Shown: positions 1-5,156 of the stretch, one piece after another
Position numbering within the stretch: position 1 is the first letter of the stretch
How the letters are laid out: each line of letters opens with the position of its first letter
DNA from: an uncultured Peptococcaceae bacterium
GTDB taxonomy: Bacteria > Bacillota > Dehalobacteriia > UBA4068
Direction of reading: 5' to 3'
Assembly (NCBI GenBank): GCA_947307285.1
Contig: CAMZIS010000036.1
Location: 1-8,792 of the forward strand
Length of the DNA: 8,792 nt
Made by a program: the position numbers and the translations under genes
The notes under the pieces: generated by a model
What the model was told of the DNA's origin: nothing
Database searches by the model: none
What the model saw: the letters and a program-made list of their open reading frames with translations, nothing else

Positions 1-340
1 GGAGACCATGACCGGCGTGGACCTGATCATCGACGATACGCCGGAGGCGGTCATCGTCTCCGCTTTCGACCCCGCCCGCCGCGAGACCCTGGAATACTAC
101 ATCAAGCGCCTGCAGAAGCTGGAAGAGATCGCCGAAAGCTTCAACGGCGTGGAGAAATGCTACGCCATCCAGGCCGGCCGCGAGATCCGCATCATCGTCC
201 AGCCCGACAAGGTGGACGACATCATGGCCACCCGGGTGGCGCGGGACATCGCCAAGCGCATCGAAGACGAGCTGGAATATCCGGGCCAGATCAAAGTGGT
301 GGTCATCCGCGAGACCCGCTCCGTGGATTACGCCAAATAG
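1..340 (+). CDS. rny: Ribonuclease Y (RNase Y), 3' part, with apparent in-frame loss of the HD domain
   Basis: RNase Y is the membrane-anchored endoribonuclease that starts mRNA decay in many Bacillota. Its usual order is N-terminal membrane helix, coiled coil, KH domain, HD catalytic domain and a conserved C-terminal domain. The gene enters from the left: the codons before base 8 read Glu-Thr, matching the family's LET-(M/L)TGVDLIIDDTPEAV stretch, so the ATG at 8 is internal. Bases 8-73 encode the end of the KH region (TGVDLIIDDTPEAV, then SAFDP). The frame then continues immediately as ARRETLEYYIKRLQKLEEIA, which in the family lies after the HD domain, and runs to the normal terminus (VVVIRETRSVDYAK). 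The HD motif (HDIGKA) and its flanks, about 170 residues judged from memory of the B. subtilis protein, are absent. If genuine, the product cannot cut RNA. The alternative is an assembly collapse. Family identity is very secure; the state of the gene is not. Confidence 0.9.
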   Translation, partial: ETMTGVDLIIDDTPEAVIVSAFDPARRETLEYYIKRLQKLEEIAESFNGVEKCYAIQAGREIRIIVQPDKVDDIMATRVARDIAKRIEDELEYPGQIKVVVIRETRSVDYAK

Positions 341-370
341 CAGCTGCATCCCCACATCATCAAAAGACAG

Positions 371-405
371 GCGGCGAAGCGCGACTTCGCCGCTTTTCTA
401 TTTTT
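371..405 (+). terminator. Rho-independent terminator of rny
   Basis: A perfect 9-base-pair stem (GCGGCGAAG, 371-379, with CTTCGCCGC, 385-393) encloses a 5-base loop and is followed by a T-rich tract (TTTTCTATTTTT, 394-405). It begins 30 bases after the rny stop codon, so it should end the rny transcript. Confidence 0.9.
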
Positions 406-442
406 ATCGACCCGCTCAACTACTTTATTAATCCGCTGAATA

Positions 443-451
443 TGATATAAT
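443..451 (+). promoter_or_regulatory. Extended -10 promoter for the ymdB unit
   Basis: TGATATAAT is a perfect TGn-extended -10 element (consensus TATAAT at 446-451) in an AT-rich island between the rny terminator and ymdB. The predicted start is near 458, giving a leader of about 34 bases. No good -35 is present at the usual distance (TTTATT at 424-429 is the best, 3 of 6), which extended -10 promoters tolerate. Confidence 0.55.
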
Positions 452-477
452 AATGGCGTCACGAACAGCTTTACCAC

Positions 478-485
478 AGGAAAGG
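478..485 (+). promoter_or_regulatory. Ribosome binding site fixing the ymdB start at 492
   Basis: AGGAAAGG sits 6 bases before the ATG at 492. The in-frame ATG at 453 overlaps the -10 element, would precede the predicted transcript start, and has no Shine-Dalgarno, so 492 is the chosen start. Confidence 0.75.
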
Positions 486-491
486 CTTAGT

Positions 492-1268
492 ATGAGATTA
501 CTGTTTATCGGCGATATCGACGGCGCGGCCGGCCGCCGCATGGTGCTGGAGCATCTGCCACGGCTCATCGAAGAATACGAGATCGACTTCACCGTGGCCA
601 ACGGCGAGAACGCCGCGAACGGCTTCGGCCTCAACCGCCGCGCCTTCGACGAGCTGCACGACTGCGGCGTGGACTGCCTGACCATGGGCAACCACACCTT
701 CGACAACAAGGATATCTACGGCTTCATCGACCGGGAGGAAGCCCTGCTCCGGCCCGCCAACTATCCGCCCGGCCTGCCGGGCAGGGGAGTCGGTATCTAC
801 CCGGTGCTGGGCAAGCGGCTGCGGGTGATCAACCTCATCGGCCGCGTCTTCATGCGCTCCGCGGACTGCCCCTTCCGCACCCTGGACAGCCTGCTGGCGG
901 AGGATAAGGCCGACTGGACCCTGGTGGATATGCACGCCGAGGCCACCTCGGAAAAGGTGGCCATGGGCTGGTACTGCGACGGCCGCGTTTCCGCCGTGGT
1001 GGGCACCCACACCCACGTGCCTACGGCGGACGCCCGCGTCCTGCATCGGGGCACCGGCTACGTCACCGACGCCGGCATGACCGGCCCGCGGGACTCGGTG
1101 CTGGGCGTGGATAAGGATATCATCATCGAGCGCTTCCTCACCGGCTTCAGCCCCCGCTTCGAAACGGCCCACGGCGATCTGCAGTTCAACAGCGTGCTCT
1201 TCGATCTGGCGGAGGACGGGACCTGCGCGGATGTGCGGCGGCTGGACCTGTGGCAGCCGTCTTTATGA
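492..1268 (+). CDS. ymdB: YmdB-family metallophosphoesterase (TIGR00282), 2',3'-cAMP phosphodiesterase
   Basis: This encodes 258 residues, close to the 264 of B. subtilis YmdB, a cytoplasmic dinuclear-metal phosphodiesterase that acts on 2',3'-cyclic nucleotides and influences motility/biofilm decisions and RNA metabolism. The protein is collinear with the family from end to end. Expected metal ligands are all visible: Asp8 in FIGDIDG, Glu39-Asn40 in NGENAANG, Asn67-His68 in MGNHTFDNK, His148 in DMHAEATSEK, and His173/His175 in VVGTHTHVPTAD. The TDAGMTGP motif (192-199) is also present. The start gives the typical MRLLFIGD N-terminus and follows a good ribosome binding site. It lies directly after rny, a common arrangement in Bacillota, but has its own promoter. 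The dipeptidase gene follows after 7 bases, implying co-transcription. Family assignment is very secure; the substrate is inferred from B. subtilis. Confidence 0.95.
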   Translation: MRLLFIGDIDGAAGRRMVLEHLPRLIEEYEIDFTVANGENAANGFGLNRRAFDELHDCGVDCLTMGNHTFDNKDIYGFIDREEALLRPANYPPGLPGRGVGIYPVLGKRLRVINLIGRVFMRSADCPFRTLDSLLAEDKADWTLVDMHAEATSEKVAMGWYCDGRVSAVVGTHTHVPTADARVLHRGTGYVTDAGMTGPRDSVLGVDKDIIIERFLTGFSPRFETAHGDLQFNSVLFDLAEDGTCADVRRLDLWQPSL

Positions 1269-1275
1269 GGTGACT

Positions 1276-2190
1276 ATGCGGATAGACTGTCATAACGATA
1301 CGGTGGGCTTCCTGCGCAATAACGACTCTTTGGAGCGTCAGAGCGGGGCCCATTTGGATTTTGAGCGCCTGCGTACATATCTGGACTGCTCTTTCTTCGC
1401 GGTCTTCATCGACCAGAAAAAATACGCCGCTGATCTGAGCGGCGAGTTTTCCCGTATGCTGGGCCTGCTCAAAGCAGATATCGCGCAGGCTCCCGGCGTC
1501 GAGCTGCTGCTCAATGGGAGCCAGCTTGATACGGACCCGCCTGAAAAAAGCCTGATCCTCCTGTCCATGGAAGGCGCCTCTCCTCTGGGCGACGACGGAG
1601 AGCTGCTGGACGAATACTTCGCCGCGGGGCTCAGGGCCCTGGGCCTGACCTGGAACTACGCCACGCCTTACGCCGGCGGGGCCCGGGAAGGGGGCGGCGT
1701 GACCGCGGCCGGCCGGCGGCTGATCAGTCGCTGCAACGACCTGGGTATACTGCTGGACGGGGCCCACGCCAGCCATGCCGCCTTCAGCGATCTGCTGCGG
1801 CTGAGCCGCTCTCCCATTATAGACAGCCATACCGTGTGCGCCGCCTTCGGCGACGATTTCGGCCGGGCCCTCACTGACGAGGAACTGCGGGCCCTGGCCG
1901 CCAAAGGAGGGGTGGCGGCCATCACCTTCGTGGCGGATTTTCTGGGCGCGGGCGGTTCCCTGGACCGGCTGTGCGAACACATAGAGTACGCCGTTTCCCT
2001 TATTGGCAGCGAACACGTGGGCCTGGGTGCGGATTACGACGGCGCCAAACTCGCTCCCGAGCTGGCCGGAGTGCAGTTCCTGCCTGCGCTCTACGGGCGT
2101 CTGCGGCAAAGGGGCATGGCTGAATCAGATTTGGAAAACGTGAAGGGGAACAGTGTTCGCCGTCTTTTGCGGCAGGTCTTGCCCCGGTAA
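1276..2190 (+). CDS. Peptidase M19 (membrane dipeptidase) family protein
   Basis: This 304-residue protein belongs to the zinc-dependent M19 dipeptidases related to renal dipeptidase, which cleave dipeptides including some D-amino-acid ones. Visible signatures, matched to renal dipeptidase from memory, are HxD near the N-terminus (His6, Asp8), the bridging glutamate Glu99 in LSMEGAS, His164 in LLDGAHAS, His185 in IIDSHTV, a candidate Arg197 in GRALTDEE and Asp253 in GLGADYDG. The C-terminal VKGNSVRRLL replaces the usual GGNxxRvl. The residue corresponding to the substrate-binding histidine of renal dipeptidase appears to be Trp126 (LGLTWN), which I believe is common in bacterial relatives. 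There is no signal peptide or membrane segment, so it is probably cytoplasmic despite the family name. The ATG at 1276 follows a GAGGTG site and removes a 15-residue nonsense extension. It lies 7 bases after ymdB, so they are probably co-transcribed. The first third uses more A/T-ending codons than its neighbours. Confidence 0.9.
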   Translation: MRIDCHNDTVGFLRNNDSLERQSGAHLDFERLRTYLDCSFFAVFIDQKKYAADLSGEFSRMLGLLKADIAQAPGVELLLNGSQLDTDPPEKSLILLSMEGASPLGDDGELLDEYFAAGLRALGLTWNYATPYAGGAREGGGVTAAGRRLISRCNDLGILLDGAHASHAAFSDLLRLSRSPIIDSHTVCAAFGDDFGRALTDEELRALAAKGGVAAITFVADFLGAGGSLDRLCEHIEYAVSLIGSEHVGLGADYDGAKLAPELAGVQFLPALYGRLRQRGMAESDLENVKGNSVRRLLRQVLPR

Positions 2191-2297
2191 GGCCTGAAAT
2201 ATCACCGGCCTGCGCCCGCTGCTTCACCGGCTGGTACGCGCAGGCGCATCACCGACGGGCACTGGCTTGAATACGAAATGACACACCGAATGACACG

Positions 2298-2302
2298 GGT
2301 GA
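2298..2302 (+). promoter_or_regulatory. Likely ribosome binding site for the PHP gene start at 2308
   Basis: GGTGA lies 5 bases before the ATG at 2308. The upstream in-frame ATGs at 2278 and 2290 have no Shine-Dalgarno. The product from 2308 begins MAGFDTHMHSTASDG, as PHP proteins normally do. The 117-base gap after the dipeptidase shows no clear promoter or terminator. Confidence 0.5.
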
Positions 2303-2307
2303 CGAGC

Positions 2308-3103
2308 ATGGCTGGATTTGATACGCATATGCATTCCACCGCCTCCGACGGCGTGCTGCCGCCGGCGCGGGTGGTGGAACTGGCCAAAGAACGGGGCCTG
2401 CTGGGCATGGCCCTGACCGACCACGATACGGTGGACGGGCTGGAGGAGGCGACGGCTGCCGGACGGCGGCTGGATTTCACGGTCATCCCCGGCATCGAAC
2501 TGTCCGCCGAGTACAACGACCAGGACGTGCATATCCTGGGCTACTGGATCGACGCGGAACAGATGCGCGCCGCCGGCCGCCTGCAGCAGCTGTCCGATTT
2601 CCGCACCGGCCGCATCTACGAGATCGTGCGGCGTCTGTCCCTGCTGGGCATGGAGCTGGACGCCGAGGCCATCGTGCGCTCCGCCGGCTCTTCTCCGGGC
2701 CGGCCCCATGTGGCCGCGGCCATGGTGGAGGCCGGCTACGTCAGCGACCTGCGCGCCGCCTTCGCCAAATGGCTGGGCCGGGGCAAGCCGGCCTACGTGC
2801 CCCGTTCAAAACTCTCGCCCTTCGAGGCGGTGGAGATGCGGGGCGGCCGCCATCGCCCATCCGGGCTGCGGCGTGCCGGACAGCCTGCTGACGCCCCTGA
2901 TCCGCGCCGGCGTCACCGCCATCGAGGTCTATCACCCGGATCACAACCGGCTGGCGGAAAAGAAATACGCGGCCTTCGCCCTCAGGAACGGCCTGGCCGC
3001 CCTGGGCGGCTCCGATTTCCACGACCCGGCCGTGCATGAGCCGGGCAGCCGGGTGACCACTGTCGGTCAGTTGGGGAAACTGGCCGCGTCCCGCCGGGAT
3101 TAA
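2308..3103 (+). pseudogene. PHP-domain phosphoesterase (RNase AM/TrpH-like), frameshifted
   Basis: PHP-domain single-domain phosphoesterases use three metal ions to hydrolyse phosphoesters; the E. coli relative YciV/RNase AM is a 5'-3' exoribonuclease that also acts on 3',5'-pAp-type substrates. The first frame (2308 to about 2838) has the N-terminal half: His7/His9 in DTHMHSTASDG, Asp38-His39 in LTDHDTVDG, Glu64 in PGIELSAE, His75 in DVHILGYW and His134 in GRPHVAAAM. After Met177 this frame turns to arginine- and proline-rich nonsense ending at 3039. The C-terminal half continues in the next frame: AAAIAHPG (His at 2858-2860), IEVYHPDH, and GGSDFHDP (His at 3020-3022), ending at 3103. Comparison with the family pattern (EAIELIHAAGGVAVLAHPG) suggests about five residues are missing, so roughly 14 bases lost; restoring 14 gives a 269-residue protein of normal length. 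It is a true frameshift mutation or a sequence error; the otherwise intact motifs argue for a recent event or an error. Confidence 0.85.
2836..2860 (+). other. Frameshift site in the PHP gene
   Basis: Upstream coding sense is in the frame of 2308; downstream sense is in the frame where CAT at 2858-2860 is the conserved His of AHPG. The switch falls within 2839-2850, which holds the 8-base palindrome GCGGCCGC at 2843-2850 next to a G-run. No slippery heptamer is visible, so programmed frameshifting is unlikely. Confidence 0.75.
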
Positions 3104-3118
3104 GCCGCCGCTTGCCGC

Positions 3119-3144
3119 ATAAACTATAGCGATAAACTATCGCG
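3119..3144 (+). repeat. Tandem 13-base direct repeat upstream of the coiled-coil gene
   Basis: ATAAACTATAGCG (3119-3131) is followed immediately by ATAAACTATCGCG (3132-3144), 12 of 13 identical. The arrangement also allows a small hairpin, GCGATA-AAC-TATCGC (3129-3143), ending at the GGAGG ribosome binding site (3144-3148). It could be a paired protein-binding site or a translation-control hairpin. No T-run follows, so it is not a terminator. Confidence 0.5.
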
Positions 3145-3154
3145 GAGGCAGTTT

Positions 3155-3487
3155 ATGGCAAAAAGCGGTCCCCCCGAAGCTCCCGGCGCGGGCGCAGACG
3201 CGCTTCGCCGCGAAGAGAATCTTCGCTCTGAAGACGTGCTTCGTTATGAAGAAAGCTCCCTGTATGAAGAAAAGATCCGCCGCATGGAAAGCAGCATCGA
3301 TTCTCTGCGTCTGAGCCGGCGGATTTTGATGAGCCTGCTGGAACAGGTCAATGCCGCCGATCAGGCGGAACGGGAACGCCTGCTGGCGGAGAACCGCCGT
3401 CTGCGGCAGCGGGCGGGCCGCTATGCCAGACAGCTGTGGCAGGCCCGCTGCGCTTCCCGTAATGAGGAAGGAGAATCCACCCGGTGA
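3155..3487 (+). CDS. Small coiled-coil protein, function unknown
   Basis: A 110-residue, charged, soluble protein with no signal peptide or membrane segment. It has a Gly/Pro/Ala-rich head (1-16), then three hexapeptide repeats (LRREEN, LRSEDV, LRYEES; residues 17-34), then a long helix with coiled-coil character (about 35-97) containing the block SLRLSRRILMSLLEQ (50-64) and an arginine-rich stretch ending GRYARQLWQAR. I do not recognise a characterised family; I have a faint recollection of similar LRxSRRxLMxLL proteins in Negativicutes, sometimes misannotated as a translation factor. A strong GGAGG site (3144-3148) 6 bases before the ATG supports the start. Its stop overlaps the GTG start of the next gene by 4 bases, so the two products are probably made together and may work together. 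Codons are less strictly G/C-ending than in dnaE. That it is a real gene is fairly sure from the ribosome binding site and the coupling. Confidence 0.75.
   Translation: MAKSGPPEAPGAGADALRREENLRSEDVLRYEESSLYEEKIRRMESSIDSLRLSRRILMSLLEQVNAADQAERERLLAENRRLRQRAGRYARQLWQARCASRNEEGESTR
3203..3256 (+). repeat. Three 18-base tandem repeats, each with a CTTC-N5-GAAG inverted repeat
   Basis: Units start at 3203, 3221 and 3239 with an exact 18-base period. Each starts with CTTC-N5-GAAG (13 bases): CTTCGCCGCGAAG, CTTCGCTCTGAAG, CTTCGTTATGAAG. They encode the hexapeptides LRREEN, LRSEDV and LRYEES. A degenerate fourth unit (LYEEKI, from 3260) follows after one extra codon. Confidence 0.7.
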
Positions 3488-4290
3488 AAGCCCCCAATTG
3501 GCTGCGGGATATCGCCCTGCTGCTGTCCCGTCTGACCTATCTGCCGCTGCCGAAAAAGTGGCGCTCCGACCCGTCGCGCCTGCCCCGGGCCCTGCGCTTC
3601 CTGCCTCTGCTGGGCGCGGTCAGCGGCGGCATCGTCTACGGCTGTATGCGCCTGTTCGTGGTCATGCCCCGGACCGGCGCCGCCGCCGTGCTCATCGGGG
3701 TGGAGTTGCTCTGCGGCGGCGCTTTCCTGCTGCGGGACCTGATGCGCACCGCGGACGGTCGGGGCGGCAGCATCGGCGACGCCGCCCAGGACATGCTGTC
3801 CGACGAGCCCATTTTGGATAACGATACCGAGCTGACCGTAAAGCAGCGCCGCTTCGACGTGGGCCGGGCCGGCCTGGTGTGGGGCCTGGTACGCACGCTG
3901 GCCCTTTATCTGATCTACCTTTACCTGCTGCGCCATCCGGAATACGGACAGGTCGCGGTCATCGCTGCCGCCGTGTCCTCGCGGCTGCTCATGTGCTGGA
4001 CCATATATCACTACCCCGCCTTCCCTCCGGCCACTCTCCACCGGGGCCTCAGCGGCCGGGATTTCGGGTTGTCCTGCCTGCTGGCCCTGATCCTGCTGTG
4101 CCCTCTGTTCCCGGTGAGCGCCATGTCCCTGCTGGTCGGCTTCCTGGTGGCCCTGATGGGGGTCTACCTGTTCGCCAGCTACCGCATCCGCTTCCATATC
4201 GCCCTGGACGAGCCCTGCTACGGCGCGGCGGCGGCCTGGGCGGAGCTGCTGTTTTTGCTGGCCTGGCTGGCCGTGGTGCGCTGGCTGTAA
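3484..4290 (+). CDS. CobS-like integral membrane protein with degenerate active-site motif
   Basis: A 268-residue polytopic membrane protein. The layout resembles adenosylcobinamide-GDP ribazoletransferase (CobS), which joins alpha-ribazole to the corrin ring at the membrane in cobalamin synthesis. Similarities: LLSRLTYLPLP (13-23) matches the family's FLTRLPLP, RALRFLPLLGAVSGG (35-49) matches RSLRFFPLVGLxxG, TADG (89-92) matches the end of the HxDGxADTADG motif, SSRLLM (165-170) matches the SRLAM region, and YGAAAAWAELLFLLA (246-260) matches the terminal GAAxELTELLxLL. However, the HLDGLAD part is replaced by FLLRDLMR (81-88), and the C-terminal TGD appears lost. About six hydrophobic segments are visible (near 37-60, 64-84, 128-150, 155-174, 194-215, 217-232, 246-266). 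It starts with GTG overlapping the previous stop (GTGA), preceded by AGGAAGGAG at 3465-3473. No cobalamin gene is nearby. Probably a CobS-fold relative with an altered or different activity. Confidence 0.65.
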   Translation: MKAPNWLRDIALLLSRLTYLPLPKKWRSDPSRLPRALRFLPLLGAVSGGIVYGCMRLFVVMPRTGAAAVLIGVELLCGGAFLLRDLMRTADGRGGSIGDAAQDMLSDEPILDNDTELTVKQRRFDVGRAGLVWGLVRTLALYLIYLYLLRHPEYGQVAVIAAAVSSRLLMCWTIYHYPAFPPATLHRGLSGRDFGLSCLLALILLCPLFPVSAMSLLVGFLVALMGVYLFASYRIRFHIALDEPCYGAAAAWAELLFLLAWLAVVRWL

Positions 4291-4303
4291 AATTTTGCGT
4301 TAT

Positions 4304-4337
4304 CCGCCGTCCGCTCTGTTCGGACGGCGGTTTTTTT
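4304..4337 (+). terminator. Rho-independent terminator ending the ymdB-to-CobS-like unit
   Basis: A perfect 10-base-pair stem (CCGCCGTCCG, 4304-4313, with CGGACGGCGG, 4321-4330) has a 7-base loop (CTCTGTT) and a run of seven T (4331-4337). It begins 14 bases after the CobS-like stop. The T-run abuts the promoter of the next unit. Confidence 0.95.
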
Positions 4338-4345
4338 GTTATAAT
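4337..4345 (+). promoter_or_regulatory. Extended -10 promoter for radC-dnaE
   Basis: TGTTATAAT is a perfect TGn-extended -10 (TATAAT at 4340-4345). Its first T is the last base of the preceding terminator's T-tract. The best -35 candidate, TTCGGA (4319-4324, spacing 15), is weak and lies inside the terminator hairpin. Predicted start is near 4352, giving a leader of about 76 bases before radC. Confidence 0.55.
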
Positions 4346-4362
4346 GATTATGTTGCGAAAAA

Positions 4363-4401
4363 GCCCGGCGGACTGTCCTGTTTTCGGGACAGCGGCAGGG
4401 C
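4363..4401 (+). other. Hairpin in the radC leader RNA
   Basis: CTGTCCTG (4373-4380) pairs with CGGGACAG (4385-4392) through 8 pairs including one T-G wobble, around a TTTT loop. GCCC (4363-4366) and GGGC (4398-4401) can add an outer stem across an internal loop. There is no T-tract after it. It lies just upstream of the radC ribosome binding site and could affect mRNA stability or translation. I cannot match it to a known riboswitch class. Confidence 0.45.
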
Positions 4402-4416
4402 TATGATAGATGATGC

Positions 4417-4424
4417 GGGAGGGG
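4417..4424 (+). promoter_or_regulatory. Ribosome binding site fixing the radC start at 4428
   Basis: GGGAGGGG, with core GGAGG at 4418-4422, sits 5 bases before the ATG at 4428. The upstream in-frame ATGs at 4410 and 4413 lie before or within this site and have no Shine-Dalgarno of their own. Confidence 0.75.
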
Positions 4425-4427
4425 CGT

Positions 4428-5156
4428 ATGGCAGACGCCAAAAGCAAAGGCAAAGACAATGCCGTATCCGAGGTATCGCACCAGGGCCACCGGGAACGGA
4501 TGAAGCAGCGCTGTCTGGAAGAGGGTCTGGACAGTTTCGCCGACCATGAGGTGCTGGAGCTGCTGCTGTTCTACGCCCTGCCCTATCAGGACACCAACGG
4601 CCTGGCCCACCGGCTGCTGGACACCTTCGGCTCCCTGTCCGCCGTGCTCAACGCGGACTACAGCGAGCTGCTGCGGGTGAACGGCGTGGGCCGGCATACG
4701 GCGGCCCTGCTCTCTTTCATGCCGGACCTGCTGCGGCGCTACCAGATGGATCAGTTCGGGCCCCGGCCCAACCTCAGCACCCTGGCCCGGGCCGGCGACT
4801 ATTGCTGCAGCCTCTTCCTGGGCAAGAATTACGAGTGCTTCTACATGATCTGCCTGGACGTCCAGGGCAACCTGAACCAGGCGGCGCTGATCGGCGAAGG
4901 GTCGCTGAGCAACGTATCCGTCTATCCCCGCATCGCGGCGGAGACCGCCCTGCGTCACCGGGCCGCCTCGGTCATCCTCACTCATAACCATCCCGGAGGC
5001 AATCCCCAGGCCTCCCGGGACGATCTGGACGTTACGGACACCGTGGCCCGGGCCCTGGCCGCCGTCGGCGTGGACGTGCTGGATCACATCATCGTGGCCC
5101 GGGGCCAGTATCACAGTCTGGCGCAAAAAGGATTGATCAAAGGAAAACTGACATGA
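4428..5156 (+). CDS. radC: RadC family protein (JAB/MPN domain)
   Basis: A 242-residue RadC homologue. The biochemical role is unsettled: the family was named for DNA repair, but the E. coli radC102 phenotype was later traced to recG, and the protein carries a JAMM-type metal-hydrolase fold. Visible parts are an N-terminal UPF0758-type region (HRERMKQRCLEEGLDSFADHEVLELLL is typical but falls at 21-47), a helix-hairpin-helix (LLRVNGVGRHTAALL, 81-95) suggesting DNA binding, and the JAMM core with His186/His188 in THNHPGG, Ser196 and Asp199 in ASRDDLD. Glu136 (NYECFYM) is the likely catalytic glutamate. VYPR (165-168) and HNHPGG are the Firmicutes form of the motifs. The C-terminal DHIIVARGQYHSL block is intact. 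Length is typical. The stop overlaps the dnaE start by 4 bases (ATGA), so dnaE translation is probably coupled. Family identity is very secure; molecular function is not. Confidence 0.95.
   Translation: MADAKSKGKDNAVSEVSHQGHRERMKQRCLEEGLDSFADHEVLELLLFYALPYQDTNGLAHRLLDTFGSLSAVLNADYSELLRVNGVGRHTAALLSFMPDLLRRYQMDQFGPRPNLSTLARAGDYCCSLFLGKNYECFYMICLDVQGNLNQAALIGEGSLSNVSVYPRIAAETALRHRAASVILTHNHPGGNPQASRDDLDVTDTVARALAAVGVDVLDHIIVARGQYHSLAQKGLIKGKLT

Noticed and set aside
453..491. Upstream in-frame start for ymdB giving a 13-residue extension
   Set aside because: The ATG overlaps the -10 element, lacks a Shine-Dalgarno and adds residues not seen in the family. The start at 492 has a good site and the usual N-terminus.
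2278..2307. Upstream start for the PHP gene (MTHRMTRVTS extension)
   Set aside because: No ribosome site precedes it, and PHP proteins start a few residues before the HxH motif, as the start at 2308 does.
2836..2860. Programmed ribosomal frameshift as the explanation of the split PHP gene
   Set aside because: No slippery heptamer or clear downstream stimulatory signal is visible, and residues expected by the family are missing, not merely out of frame.
3112..3138. Possible promoter TTGCCG / TAAACT before the coiled-coil gene
   Set aside because: Spacing is short and the predicted transcript start would fall at the ribosome binding site itself.
3129..3143. Hairpin GCGATA-AAC-TATCGC as a terminator after the PHP gene
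   Set aside because: Only 6 pairs, a 3-base loop and no T-run. It leads straight into a ribosome binding site.
3421..4197. Minus-strand open frame opposite the CobS-like gene
   Set aside because: Gln/His/Gly-rich composition typical of an antisense shadow, with no motif or ribosome site. The plus strand has membrane helices, a ribosome site and operon spacing.
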